From Bryobacter sp. (lineage in GTDB: Bacteria; Acidobacteriota; Terriglobia; Bryobacterales; Bryobacteraceae), in contig JALHNI010000001.1 in NCBI GenBank assembly GCA_022843605.1, positions 1-64,000 on the forward strand: a stretch of 64,000 nt of DNA, in the 5' to 3' direction. Positions 26,956-36,956 of the stretch are shown here, piece by piece. Positions within the stretch are counted from its first letter, which is position 1. The number at the start of each line of letters is the position of its first letter. The translations under genes and the position numbers were made by a program. Below the pieces are notes generated by a model, which saw only the letters and a list, made by a program, of their open reading frames with translations, was not told the origin of the DNA and did not search any database.

Positions 26956-28885
26956 TTTCTTCCTCGTGCTATTTCTGGCAGCCTCAACGGTGTCGGCCCA
27001 AACGAACCGCTCGGCGGCGGTGAACGTTGAGCACTACAACATTAACGCCGAGATCAATCCGCGGACGCAGGCGCTGTCGGCCACGGTGGAAATTCGAATT
27101 ACGGCCGTGGACGACCGGGTGATCACCATTCCGCTTGACTTCAACGACGCGCTGTCGGTAAAAGAAGCCACGGATGAAACTGGCGCCAAGCTGGGTGTGA
27201 CGAAGGGCCCGAACGAATTCCAGATTTCTGTGGCGTTGCCCCGGCCAATTGCGAAGAACGCCTCGACGACAATTCGTCTGGTTTATGACGGGGTGCTGGC
27301 GGGCCAGGAAGAGTCGCCCGTGTATGGCATCCGGTTCGCGTCGATTAAGAACGACTATGCGTTCCTGCTCTACCCCGCGCGCTGGTTCCCGATTAACGGC
27401 TATACGGCGGATCGCTACACGATGAATTTGAAGGTGACCGCGCCGGACGGTTTCCGCGTGCTATCGAACGGTTTGGAGTCGAAAGCCGGCACGGCTTGGT
27501 CGTTTGAGACGAAGACGCCCGGTTTTCCGGGAAACATCGCGCTGGTGCAAGGGGAGCCGCAGCGGGTGAGCGCGCAAGGCGTTACTTCGTCATTCTATCT
27601 GCGCGAGGCGAAGGCCATGGCCCAGGCTTACGGTGACGAAGCCGGCAAGGTGATGACGCAGTTGACCGGCTTTTTCGGTCTCGCTCCTGCTGCCAATCTG
27701 ACTTTTGTGGAAACCGAGAAGGGTGCGCCTTCGGGCTATTCGACGCCGGGCTTGGTATTCCTTTCGCCTGGCGGTATGGGTACGACCGTGAACACACGGC
27801 TGCTGACGAATCAGATGGCGCGTCAGTGGTGGGGCAACACGGTTTCGGCGGCGACGCGCAACCATTTGTGGATCACCAACGGTCTCGCGCGCTATACGGA
27901 GGCGCTCTATCTCGAGAATACGGTGGGTACGGGCGCGCTGGAATCTGAGAACCGCGACCTCTATATCGAGGCCCTGACCGTGGATCAGCCGCCGCTGATT
28001 CAGACCTCGCGGTTGGAAGATTATTCACCTGAGTTCAATGCCGCGACGGCCGGCAAAGGCGCCGCAGTGTACAACATGCTGCGTTTGGTGATGGGCGATA
28101 AAGTATTCGGGGATTTCCTGAAACAATTGGCGACGAAGTACAACGGCAAGAGCGTGACTACCGAGCAGTTCAAGAATCTGGCGAGCGAACTGGCGGGCCA
28201 GGATCTGGGGTACTTTTTCATTCAATGGATTGAGTCCCAGGGCGCGCCGGAATTCAAGCTGGAGTACACGGTCTTTCGCACGGCGAAGGGCTTCCGAATC
28301 AACGGCAAGGTAGTGAACGATTTGGACACGTTCCGCATGCCGGTGGAACTGAAGATCGAGACCGAAGGCAATCCGGAGATGAAGACCGTCGAAGTGATCG
28401 GCTCATCTAGCGAATTCGCGGTGGAGACCTTCGGCAAGCCTCAGCGCGTGACGCTTGACCCGAGCGGCAAAGTGTTGCGGTGGTCCAATCCGATTCGGGT
28501 GTCGGTGGCCATCAAGAAGGGTGAGCAATTCGCCGAGGTGAACGAGTTCGGTGAGGCGCTGAAAGAGTATCAAAAGGCGCTCGACGTGAACCGGAATAGC
28601 TCGCTGGCGCACTACCGGGTGGCGGAATTGTTCTTCCTGCAGAATAACTACCAGTCGGCAGCAAACGAGTTTCGCGAAGCGCTCAACGGCGATCTGGAGC
28701 CGAAATGGGTTGAAGTGTGGGCGCACATTAATCTGGGCCAGATTTTCGACATCACCAATCAGCGCGAGCGTGCGGTGAATGAATACAATCTGGCGATCCG
28801 TACCAAGGACGACACCCAAGGTGCGCAGGCCGAAGCGGCTAAGTATCTGAAGGATCCGTACAAACGACAGGTACGGCCGGAGTAA
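26948..28885 (+). CDS. M1 aminopeptidase-like exported protein lacking zinc ligands, with C-terminal TPRs
   Basis: After a signal peptide (MCNFFLVLFLAASTVSAQ) comes an M1-family N-terminal beta domain and catalytic fold. At the place of HExxH-WWG there is NQMARQWWGN, and the second Glu motif (normally NEGFA) reads TNGLARYTEALY. Both zinc His residues, the general base Glu and the third ligand are thus changed. The fold is retained with its C-terminal beta region, then TPR-type repeats (SLAHYRVAELFFLQNNYQSAANEF; INLGQIFDITNQRERAVNEY). It is probably a non-peptidase scaffold or binding protein. It overlaps lpxB by eight bases. Confidence 0.85.
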   Translation: MCNFFLVLFLAASTVSAQTNRSAAVNVEHYNINAEINPRTQALSATVEIRITAVDDRVITIPLDFNDALSVKEATDETGAKLGVTKGPNEFQISVALPRPIAKNASTTIRLVYDGVLAGQEESPVYGIRFASIKNDYAFLLYPARWFPINGYTADRYTMNLKVTAPDGFRVLSNGLESKAGTAWSFETKTPGFPGNIALVQGEPQRVSAQGVTSSFYLREAKAMAQAYGDEAGKVMTQLTGFFGLAPAANLTFVETEKGAPSGYSTPGLVFLSPGGMGTTVNTRLLTNQMARQWWGNTVSAATRNHLWITNGLARYTEALYLENTVGTGALESENRDLYIEALTVDQPPLIQTSRLEDYSPEFNAATAGKGAAVYNMLRLVMGDKVFGDFLKQLATKYNGKSVTTEQFKNLASELAGQDLGYFFIQWIESQGAPEFKLEYTVFRTAKGFRINGKVVNDLDTFRMPVELKIETEGNPEMKTVEVIGSSSEFAVETFGKPQRVTLDPSGKVLRWSNPIRVSVAIKKGEQFAEVNEFGEALKEYQKALDVNRNSSLAHYRVAELFFLQNNYQSAANEFREALNGDLEPKWVEVWAHINLGQIFDITNQRERAVNEYNLAIRTKDDTQGAQAEAAKYLKDPYKRQVRPE

Positions 28886-29600
28886 CCGCCACCATCAACT
28901 CCATCAGTTTATCGACCGGTAACTGCTCAGCGCGGAGACCGGCTTCCGGGCGGCGCTCGATGGCAGGATAAAGCAATCGAAGGTTGTTGCGCAAGGTCTT
29001 GCGCTTGTGCTGAAAGCAAGTGCTAAAGAACCGTTTGACGGCTTCAAAGTCTGGGGGACGGCTGGCTTTGGGCCGCAAGCGAATCACGGCGGAATCCACT
29101 TTGGGGGGCGGTGAAAACGCCCCTGGCGGAACGGTGAAGAGCAACTCCACGTCGGCGACCAACTGCGTGATGGCGCTCAAGTAGCCGTAGTCGCGTTTAC
29201 CGTGCCGGGCGGTGATCCGTTCGGCGACTTCGCGTTGGATCAGGAAGACTGCAGAGGAGAGGCCTGGGACCTCCAGTACGCGTTCAATGATGGGCGAAGT
29301 GATGTAATACGGCAGGTTGCCGACCACGGCGGTGGCCCCGAAGTCGGCCAGGTTGGCGGCCAGAACGTCGGACTCCACGACTTCGATATTCGGGAAGCGG
29401 ATTTTGAGTGGCGCGATCAAGTCGTGGTCAATTTCAATCGCGACGAGACGCTGGCACAAGGGCACCAGATGAGCCGTCAGGGCACCGCGACCGGGGCCAA
29501 TCTCAAGGAGGGTGGGCACGCCTTCGGCGCAGGCCGCAGCGGCGATGCGCGCGAGGATGTTCGCGTCCCGAAGGAAGTGCTGGCCAAGCTTACGCGGCAT
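28839..29600 (-). CDS. rsmA: 16S rRNA dimethyladenosine transferase
   Basis: Also known as ksgA. The 253-residue enzyme dimethylates two adjacent adenines at the 3' end of 16S rRNA. It has the N-terminal PRKLGQHFLRD, SAM motif I LLEIGPGRGALTAHL, catalytic motif IV VVGNLPYYITSPII and the C-terminal PKVDSAVIRLRP segment. Its ATG directly follows the stop of the anti-sigma-like gene, so it is the third gene of a sigma-factor operon. Its 3' end overlaps the convergent M1-like gene by 47 bases. Confidence 0.95.
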   Translation of the reverse strand: MPRKLGQHFLRDANILARIAAAACAEGVPTLLEIGPGRGALTAHLVPLCQRLVAIEIDHDLIAPLKIRFPNIEVVESDVLAANLADFGATAVVGNLPYYITSPIIERVLEVPGLSSAVFLIQREVAERITARHGKRDYGYLSAITQLVADVELLFTVPPGAFSPPPKVDSAVIRLRPKASRPPDFEAVKRFFSTCFQHKRKTLRNNLRLLYPAIERRPEAGLRAEQLPVDKLMELMVAVTPAVPVVCTDPSDT

Positions 29601-30185
29601 TTAGCCGCGCACGTCAATGTGGCCGCGCCGGAACGAGAGCCGAACTTTGCCCGGAATCGGCTGGCCGAAGGAAGTAGCCGGGACGAACTCGGCAAACAAA
29701 AGTGCGGCGTCGATCTTGTTCTTAAGCTGCTTGTCGTTCTGAATCGGGACGCCGCCGTCGACGAAGGCGTAGTCAAGGACGCGGCCGGTCTCGTCGATCG
29801 TCAGGTCGATCACGACCTCTTCAGTGTCGAGCGGGAACAGCCCCATGTTTTTGAAGGACGCTTCCGTGTAGAGCACGGTTGGCACATCGGTGGTGCTGGC
29901 GTGGGCCAAGGTAGGGTAGTTCATCGCGGCGACGCTGAACAAGATCACCGCCGCCGTCAAGCCACCGACGGTGGGAATGGCCAGCGGACGGGCCAAATTC
30001 TCAAAGACCAGCCAAGCGCGATCACGGTAGTGGGCGGCCGCGGACTGCATGGAGGAGAAGATGTTGCGGCGGGTCCGCTCGCGCGACGCAATCACCCGCA
30101 GCCGGGTAGAAAGGTCACTGGGGGGGACGCGCTTCGGCAAGGCGTGCAACGCGGACTCAATCACTTGCGCGGTTCGATCGCTCAC
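29601..30185 (-). CDS. Single-pass membrane protein with TonB-C-like domain, candidate anti-sigma factor
   Basis: From GTG 30185, which overlaps the sigma-factor TGA, the protein is 194 residues. It has a cytoplasmic part of about 75 residues with a helical SDRTAQVIESALHALPKRVPP start, one membrane helix (PTVGGLTAAVILFSVAAMNY) and a periplasmic domain with EEVVIDLTIDETGRVLDYAFV, resembling a TonB C-terminal fold. Its position directly after an ECF sigma gene and its topology are typical of anti-sigma factors, but no zinc-type HxxxCxxC is present. The role is inferred. Confidence 0.7.
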   Translation of the reverse strand: MSDRTAQVIESALHALPKRVPPSDLSTRLRVIASRERTRRNIFSSMQSAAAHYRDRAWLVFENLARPLAIPTVGGLTAAVILFSVAAMNYPTLAHASTTDVPTVLYTEASFKNMGLFPLDTEEVVIDLTIDETGRVLDYAFVDGGVPIQNDKQLKNKIDAALLFAEFVPATSFGQPIPGKVRLSFRRGHIDVRG

Positions 30186-30868
30186 GAGTTTCCTCCTGCC
30201 GGCGCCCACACCATAGCCGGCGCCGCTTCCTCGGCCACCAACTGCCTCCGTACCGCTTCGCGGCCACGCAAGATGCGAGACTTCACCGTTCCCAGGTTCG
30301 TATCCAGAATGGCCGCAATCTCCTCGTAGCTGAGCTCTTCAATGTCGCGCAGAATAACGGCCGCGCGAAACACCGGCTTCACTTCCTGCAGAGCTGTTTC
30401 GATCCGTTCCCGCGTTTCATGGTCCAGGGTCATTTGGAACGGCGACGGACCAGGATCGGGCAACACATCCATGTAGCTGACGCTCTGCTCGTCCGCGGTT
30501 TCAAGCGCCGTCTCCTGCTGCCGGTGACGACGAAACCAGCGGCGCTGGTTATAGCTTTCGTGCACCGCAATCCGGTAAATCCAGGTCTTCAGCGAACAAT
30601 CGCCACGGAAGCCATCCACCTTGCGAAACACTTTCAAAAAGACTTCCTGCACGACATCGGCGGACTCGGTGGGGTCATTGAGCAGACGATAGACCAAGTT
30701 GTATACCGGATGTTCAAATCGCTTAATCAATTCCTCGTAGGCCAATTCCTCATTGGCTCGCAGGCGTTCAATCAGGAGGGCGTCTTGGGCGTAGGCGTCC
30801 AGGGCCGCAGCGTCTGGCTGGCCGGCACCCGAATAGCCAAGGATCGAATTGAGGGGAGCATTCGGCAT
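30182..30868 (-). CDS. ECF RNA polymerase sigma factor (RpoE-like)
   Basis: The 228-residue protein has region 2 (YEELIKRFEHPVYNLVYRLL, ADVVQEVFLKVFRKVDGFRG, SLKTWIYRIAVHESYNQRRW) and region 4 (VFRAAVILRDIEELSYEEIA, then LDTNLGTVKSRILRGREAV). The short linker and lack of regions 1 and 3 define an ECF sigma factor, which redirects RNA polymerase to envelope-stress-type promoters. The gene is followed with a four-base overlap by the putative anti-sigma gene and then rsmA. Confidence 0.93.
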   Translation of the reverse strand: MPNAPLNSILGYSGAGQPDAAALDAYAQDALLIERLRANEELAYEELIKRFEHPVYNLVYRLLNDPTESADVVQEVFLKVFRKVDGFRGDCSLKTWIYRIAVHESYNQRRWFRRHRQQETALETADEQSVSYMDVLPDPGPSPFQMTLDHETRERIETALQEVKPVFRAAVILRDIEELSYEEIAAILDTNLGTVKSRILRGREAVRRQLVAEEAAPAMVWAPAGGNS

Positions 30869-30932
30869 CGAATTTACCTCAGTCTACACCTGATTGGGTA
30901 GACACCGTCCCCGGCGAAAAGGTTCCGCCCGT

Positions 30933-31463
30933 TTAGGCGCGGCCGATCATTTTCTTGGTGGCGATCTTGGGTGTGCCGATTTGAGGAGCGCCGGGCGTGG
31001 TGGCCGTTTCGAGTGACCGGGTGCTAAACACAGAGCAAGCCTTCGCCAGTTTCTGAATATCTCCGCCATCTTCCACCACCATCTCGTGCTCGACCCAGTT
31101 CGAGAGAGGAATATTGCGGAAGAAGAGCCGTTCCTGCAGAATCATTGACTTGCGGTTCAGGAATAGCGACTTCGACTCGCGCATATAGTGGCGTTCCTCC
31201 ACTCGGAAGTCCGAGAGGAACTCGTCAAACGACTTGCGTTTGGTCTCCTCCTCCGTCGCCCTGACGCGTTCTTCCATCGTCCGGTGTTGGGACGTGATGA
31301 TCGCGCGTGCCTCGGCTAGCGTCTCGCGTTCCTTCGAGACGGCGACCTCCATGCGCGATTGCATGATGTAGATCGCCAGGATCGCGGAGCCGACCGCGAT
31401 GAAGAGCGGAAAGAATACCCAGAGGAAGCCATCCATAGCCTCATCTATCGGACTCCCGGCCAC
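30933..31463 (-). CDS. Membrane-anchored coiled-coil protein, function unknown
   Basis: The protein has an N-terminal membrane helix (MDGFLWVFFPLFIAVGSAIL), then a charged coiled coil (KERETLAEARAIITSQHRTM and EERVRATEEETKRKSFDEF). A basic-aromatic domain follows with LSDFRVEERHYMRESKSLF and QERLFFRNIPLSNWVEHEMV, and the tail is low-complexity. The family is not recognised. An ATG at 31436 would leave the helix nearly at the N-terminus. It sits 64 bases upstream of the sigma gene on the same strand and could be part of that stress locus. Confidence 0.65.
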   Translation of the reverse strand: MAGSPIDEAMDGFLWVFFPLFIAVGSAILAIYIMQSRMEVAVSKERETLAEARAIITSQHRTMEERVRATEEETKRKSFDEFLSDFRVEERHYMRESKSLFLNRKSMILQERLFFRNIPLSNWVEHEMVVEDGGDIQKLAKACSVFSTRSLETATTPGAPQIGTPKIATKKMIGRA

Positions 31464-31543
31464 CTGACTTTAGTCGCCCCAGAAGGGGGAAAAGCCCGAG
31501 TGCAAATGAGGGGGAAAGGCTCTAGGTCCGGCTTCCTGGACGG

Positions 31544-32038
31544 CTATCGCAGGTAGAAATACAGCAGATCCGTCGAAGGCGGCTGCTTGTCGAACTGCCG
31601 CAGCATGGATACCACTTGACCGCGGTGAATCGAGGCGTGATTGACGACGTGGAGGATGGCCTGCCAACGGCGAATCGACATTTCGAGACCCGCGAGATTC
31701 TTGTAGGTGAACAGGTCGTGATTGGCGGCTTCGGTGAGGCCTTCGATGTAGTCGCGGAACTCCTTGAGTAGCGCCGGCCAAGCCGCGCTAAGCTCTGTCA
31801 GGTCGGGGCCATCGCCATCGTCGGCGAAGGTGCTGGCCGGACGGCCGGCGAGCCGGGAGAGCCACACGCGATCGGCGTAATAGATGTGCTGCAGGGTGTG
31901 CAGCACGCTTTGGTGCGAGACGCCGAGATCGCGGCGCAGCTCTTCATCATTTAGCTGGTGCACCGAGTCGAGGATCTTCTCGGTGGCCCAGATGGTGTAG
32001 TCGAAATGGTTGACCAGGGTAGTAACGGGAACTGACAT
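31544..32038 (-). CDS. DinB family protein
   Basis: The 164-residue four-helix protein has the DinB metal-site histidines: NHFDYTIWATEKI near the N-terminus, SVLHTLQHIYYADRVWL in the middle and VVNHASIHRGQVVSML near the end. DinB/YfiT proteins are zinc- or nickel-binding, several being thiol transferases that use mycothiol, bacillithiol or related thiols. The substrate is unknown. The ATG lies nine bases after the acs stop, so it is co-transcribed with acs. A second DinB-type gene lies at 52.1 kb. Confidence 0.88.
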   Translation of the reverse strand: MSVPVTTLVNHFDYTIWATEKILDSVHQLNDEELRRDLGVSHQSVLHTLQHIYYADRVWLSRLAGRPASTFADDGDGPDLTELSAAWPALLKEFRDYIEGLTEAANHDLFTYKNLAGLEMSIRRWQAILHVVNHASIHRGQVVSMLRQFDKQPPSTDLLYFYLR

Positions 32039-32046
32039 TTTTGTCT

Positions 32047-33981
<1,935 letters not shown>

Positions 33982-34006
33982 CTCAGGCTATTATGATCGA
34001 AAGCAT

Positions 34007-35251
34007 ATGAAACCTGTGAAACCCCGTGACCAGCAGGCCCTTGTCGCCCGGCTGATGGATGCCTGCGGAGGCGCTTACAAGCCCAAACAGCGGCGAAAAC
34101 ACTACATTACGGGGCCCCAATGGGCGGCCTCCTATGAGGGCCACGCGCTCTTTCACGCGCCAACGCGTCACGCCGTGCCGTTCGAAACGGTGATTGCCGA
34201 ATACGAGAAGATCGGCATTGGCTATTGGTGTACGCACGACACGGACGTGCTGACCTATGACGAGGTCGGCAAGGATGCGCAGTGGGAGACGGTGGGGCGC
34301 ATCAGGAAATCGCTGAAGAAGCATGGCCTGAAATGCTCCATGGTGACGACGGAGACGTTCCACCACGCGGTGTTCGCCGGGGGGCCGGCTTCCGAGTCGC
34401 CGGAGATTCGGGAGTACGCGAAGTTCCGGATGGAGAACACGGTGGCGATCGGCCATGAGTTGGGTGCCGAGTTCGCAGTGTATTGGCCGGGTTCGCTGGG
34501 GTACTTCACGCAAGGCGCGGTGGAAGAGGTGCAGACACTTACCTGGTACGCCGAGGGCATGAACCACGCGTGCGAGGCCGATATCCGGATCGCGAAAGAA
34601 AAGGGCCGTCCGACGCTAAAGCACTGCATGGAGGCCAAGCCCTTCGAGCCGCAGGGCGAGATTTTGCTGCCGACGTCCGACGCGATGCTTACCTGGATCA
34701 ACTCAGGGCTGTTGACGCATCCAGAGATGGTGGGGCTCAATCCCGAGTACCTGCATGAGCTGATGTGGGGCGGGGCGCCGCGCGCCGCACTGGCGCGGGC
34801 GCTGATGGCCGGTAAGTTGTGGCACTTCGACATCAACGACGGTTACCGGCTGAAGCATGACGTCGACATCGCCGTCGGCCTGGTGAATCCCCTGGATTGG
34901 CTGAATGTCTTGGTTCTGCTGCGCAGCCATGGCTATAACGGCCCTTTCAATCTGGACTACAAGCCGCCGCGCACGACGTCGAATTGGGGCGTCTTCGCCG
35001 TCAGCTTTCCGACCGCGGTGGACCGTTTCATTACGCTGTGGGAAATGGCGGGCGAATTGATGGCGGACAAAGTGATGCAGGAGGCATCTGCGGCGTTGCG
35101 CGCCGGCGGAGGCCCCTGCGATCCCCGCGACGCCACCGCCATCTTCGAAGCCAATAAGGAGCTGTTGAACCTGCATGAACTGATTGCCCATCGGATCTTC
35201 CAGCTACTGGTGGGTGCCCACCGCGGCCGTACGTACTCGACCAAGAAATGA
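34007..35251 (+). CDS. Xylose-isomerase-family TIM-barrel sugar isomerase
   Basis: The 414-residue protein has several class II xylose isomerase motifs: CTHDTDV (catalytic HxxD), the metal-binding MEAKPFEPQG, GLNPEYLHELMWGG and HFDINDGYRLKHDVDIAVG. The usual KPKEPT motif is altered to AKPFEPQ, so this is a divergent branch, as with L-rhamnose or other aldose isomerases. It likely interconverts an aldose and a ketose in the cytoplasm. ATG 34007 is chosen over an upstream frame that would overlap acs. It overlaps the DUF2905 gene by four bases. Confidence 0.85.
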   Translation: MKPVKPRDQQALVARLMDACGGAYKPKQRRKHYITGPQWAASYEGHALFHAPTRHAVPFETVIAEYEKIGIGYWCTHDTDVLTYDEVGKDAQWETVGRIRKSLKKHGLKCSMVTTETFHHAVFAGGPASESPEIREYAKFRMENTVAIGHELGAEFAVYWPGSLGYFTQGAVEEVQTLTWYAEGMNHACEADIRIAKEKGRPTLKHCMEAKPFEPQGEILLPTSDAMLTWINSGLLTHPEMVGLNPEYLHELMWGGAPRAALARALMAGKLWHFDINDGYRLKHDVDIAVGLVNPLDWLNVLVLLRSHGYNGPFNLDYKPPRTTSNWGVFAVSFPTAVDRFITLWEMAGELMADKVMQEASAALRAGGGPCDPRDATAIFEANKELLNLHELIAHRIFQLLVGAHRGRTYSTKK

Positions 35252-35451
35252 CGCCGGGCCGCCTCCTGATGTTCGCTGGCGTCGCGCTCCTGCTGCTGGG
35301 CGTGCTTTGGGAGATGGGCTTTCGCGTGGGCCGCTTGCCGGGCGACATTGTCATCCGGGGCAAGAATACGGCCTTCTATTTTCCGGTGGTGACGTCGCTG
35401 CTGCTGAGCGTAGTCCTGTCACTGGTGCTGTGGCTGATCAATCGCCGCTAG
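35248..35451 (+). CDS. DUF2905 family small membrane protein
   Basis: The 67-residue protein has two membrane helices (LLMFAGVALLLLGVLWEM and FPVVTSLLLSVVLSLVLWLI) linked by the conserved loop GRLPGDIVIRGKNTAFYFP. That loop defines DUF2905, an uncharacterised family common in Gram-negative bacteria. The start overlaps the isomerase stop (ATGA). Its stop shares a CTAG palindrome with the convergent phosphodiesterase gene, so both genes end on the same four bases. Confidence 0.9.
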   Translation: MTPGRLLMFAGVALLLLGVLWEMGFRVGRLPGDIVIRGKNTAFYFPVVTSLLLSVVLSLVLWLINRR

Positions 35452-36335
35452 GGTCGCGCGAAGTCCGGGGCGCGGCCGGTCCAGCAGGGATGCGGCTTCA
35501 GTCCCAGAAGGTGGATGATGCCTGGGGCAATGTCGATGTTGCCCAGCACGCGGCGAAAGACCCTTCCAGGGGCGACCCCAGGTCCGGCGAACAGAATCGG
35601 AACTTCGATTTCGGCTTGTGACAGGCCGCCGTGTTTCTTGCCGAGTCCGCCGTGGTCGGCGGTGAGCACCACCAGCGTCGTCGCTTCGTCACCGGTCGCC
35701 GCGATCGCGGCCAGCAGGACTCCCACATAGCCGTCGGCCTCTGAAACGGCTTGTGCGTATTCGGGCGACTCCCAGCCAATGCCATGTCCGGCATGGTCGA
35801 CGTCATCGAGATGCACCAGGAGCAATTCCGGCCGTTGCTGCTTCCAATATTCCGCCGCGGCTTGCGCCGTGGCCTTCGCCCCTTTGGGATGGGCCTTCTG
35901 AGTGACCGCCTGTTGTTCGAAGAGGCGCCCAAAGCCTTCCCAGTCGTGAATCACCGCGATTTTGGCGGAGGGTCTCGCCGCCCGCAGCACGCCGACCAAG
36001 GTGGGGAAGATCTCGTCGGTGGATTTGCAGACGGGAGGGATCTGAAACTTGTTGCGCTCCCACTCGTTCGAGGTGATGCCATGACGCTCCGGCCCAGCGC
36101 CCATCAGGATGGTGGCCCAATTGGGGCTGCTGACGGTGGGGATCACCGCGCGCGCAGCAGGGCTCCAACTGCCACGGCTGACAAGCCGTTGAATATTCGG
36201 CGCTTTGCCGGCCTTGAGTGCGGCGTTCAGGCCGACCGAGCCTAAACCGTCAATACCAATGAGGACGACGCGGGCCGGGTTCGGCGCTGACCAGCCAACC
36301 GCCGCCAGGAGCCAGAAGAGCCAAAGGTTTTTCAC
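35448..36335 (-). CDS. Exported type I phosphodiesterase/nucleotide pyrophosphatase-family protein
   Basis: A signal peptide (MKNLWLFWLLAAVGWS) precedes an alkaline-phosphatase-superfamily domain: RVVLIGIDGLGSVGL supplies the first metal Asp, SSPNWATILMGAGPERHGI holds the nucleophile region, and LVHLDDVDHAGHGIG and VLTADHGGLGKKHGG provide the remaining metal ligands. The 295-residue protein would hydrolyse phosphodiesters in the periplasm. The start codon overlaps the HemG-like gene stop, so both are in one transcript. Confidence 0.88.
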   Translation of the reverse strand: MKNLWLFWLLAAVGWSAPNPARVVLIGIDGLGSVGLNAALKAGKAPNIQRLVSRGSWSPAARAVIPTVSSPNWATILMGAGPERHGITSNEWERNKFQIPPVCKSTDEIFPTLVGVLRAARPSAKIAVIHDWEGFGRLFEQQAVTQKAHPKGAKATAQAAAEYWKQQRPELLLVHLDDVDHAGHGIGWESPEYAQAVSEADGYVGVLLAAIAATGDEATTLVVLTADHGGLGKKHGGLSQAEIEVPILFAGPGVAPGRVFRRVLGNIDIAPGIIHLLGLKPHPCWTGRAPDFARP

Positions 36336-36901
36336 ATTGACGATTTTCCCACTAACTCTTCGGCAAGCCGGTCCAGGAGGGCCCAGTTGGTGTAGTCATG
36401 ATCTTTTGATGTGTCCGTGGAGCCGCCCGAGGCTTGCGCGATTCGTCGCATGATCATCTTGATGAGAAAGTTATATTTCGTGTAGAGTAGCGCTCCGGCT
36501 ATGGCCTGAATTTTCGCCGGCGCCCAACCGGTTTCTTCCAGGAAGGCGTGGATCATCGCGTCTACGTCGGCAGCGGCCTTGGCGCGCCGTTCCGGGGGAG
36601 CATCCTCGTCCTCCACGCCGGCTTCGGAGAGGCTTACCGACAGAAACACGGCTGGACGCCGCTCCAGTTCCTGCCGGTGACGTTTGACGAACTCGATGAT
36701 TTCGCTTTCGTGCTTCCCTGCATGCACGGAGGCTGCCACAATGACGCCGGAGTACAAGTCCAGGTTTAAGCGATCGGGCGGATCGGCGGCATCGACGACG
36801 TCCGCCGAGTGCCCCAGTTTATGAATGGCGGTCGAGAGCCGGTCGGCGATTCGTTGGGTGTGCCCTTCGCGGGTGGCGAACAGAATCAAAATCGTCTGCA
36901 T
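36332..36901 (-). CDS. Flavodoxin-domain protein, HemG-like protoporphyrinogen oxidase
   Basis: The 189-residue protein has a flavodoxin FMN loop (ILFATREGHTQRIADRL), the mid-domain GVIVAASVHAGKHESEI and an AGALLYTKYNFLIKMIMRRI stretch typical of HemG, the menaquinone-dependent protoporphyrinogen oxidase of haem synthesis. The long insert in the last loop (RRIAQASGGSTDTSKDHDYT) fits HemG as well. Its haem link suits the neighbouring cytochrome oxidase cluster, but it is on the opposite strand and divergent from the sensor kinase. Confidence 0.82.
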   Translation of the reverse strand: MQTILILFATREGHTQRIADRLSTAIHKLGHSADVVDAADPPDRLNLDLYSGVIVAASVHAGKHESEIIEFVKRHRQELERRPAVFLSVSLSEAGVEDEDAPPERRAKAAADVDAMIHAFLEETGWAPAKIQAIAGALLYTKYNFLIKMIMRRIAQASGGSTDTSKDHDYTNWALLDRLAEELVGKSSM

Positions 36902-36956
36902 GAAGTCACGCTAATGCACGCGAGGGGCCATCAGCTAAGATAGGGCGTTGACGCCT

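Noticed and set aside
29202-30329. 375-codon plus-strand open frame
   Set aside because: It mirrors rsmA and the anti-sigma gene on the other strand and has no recognisable domain.
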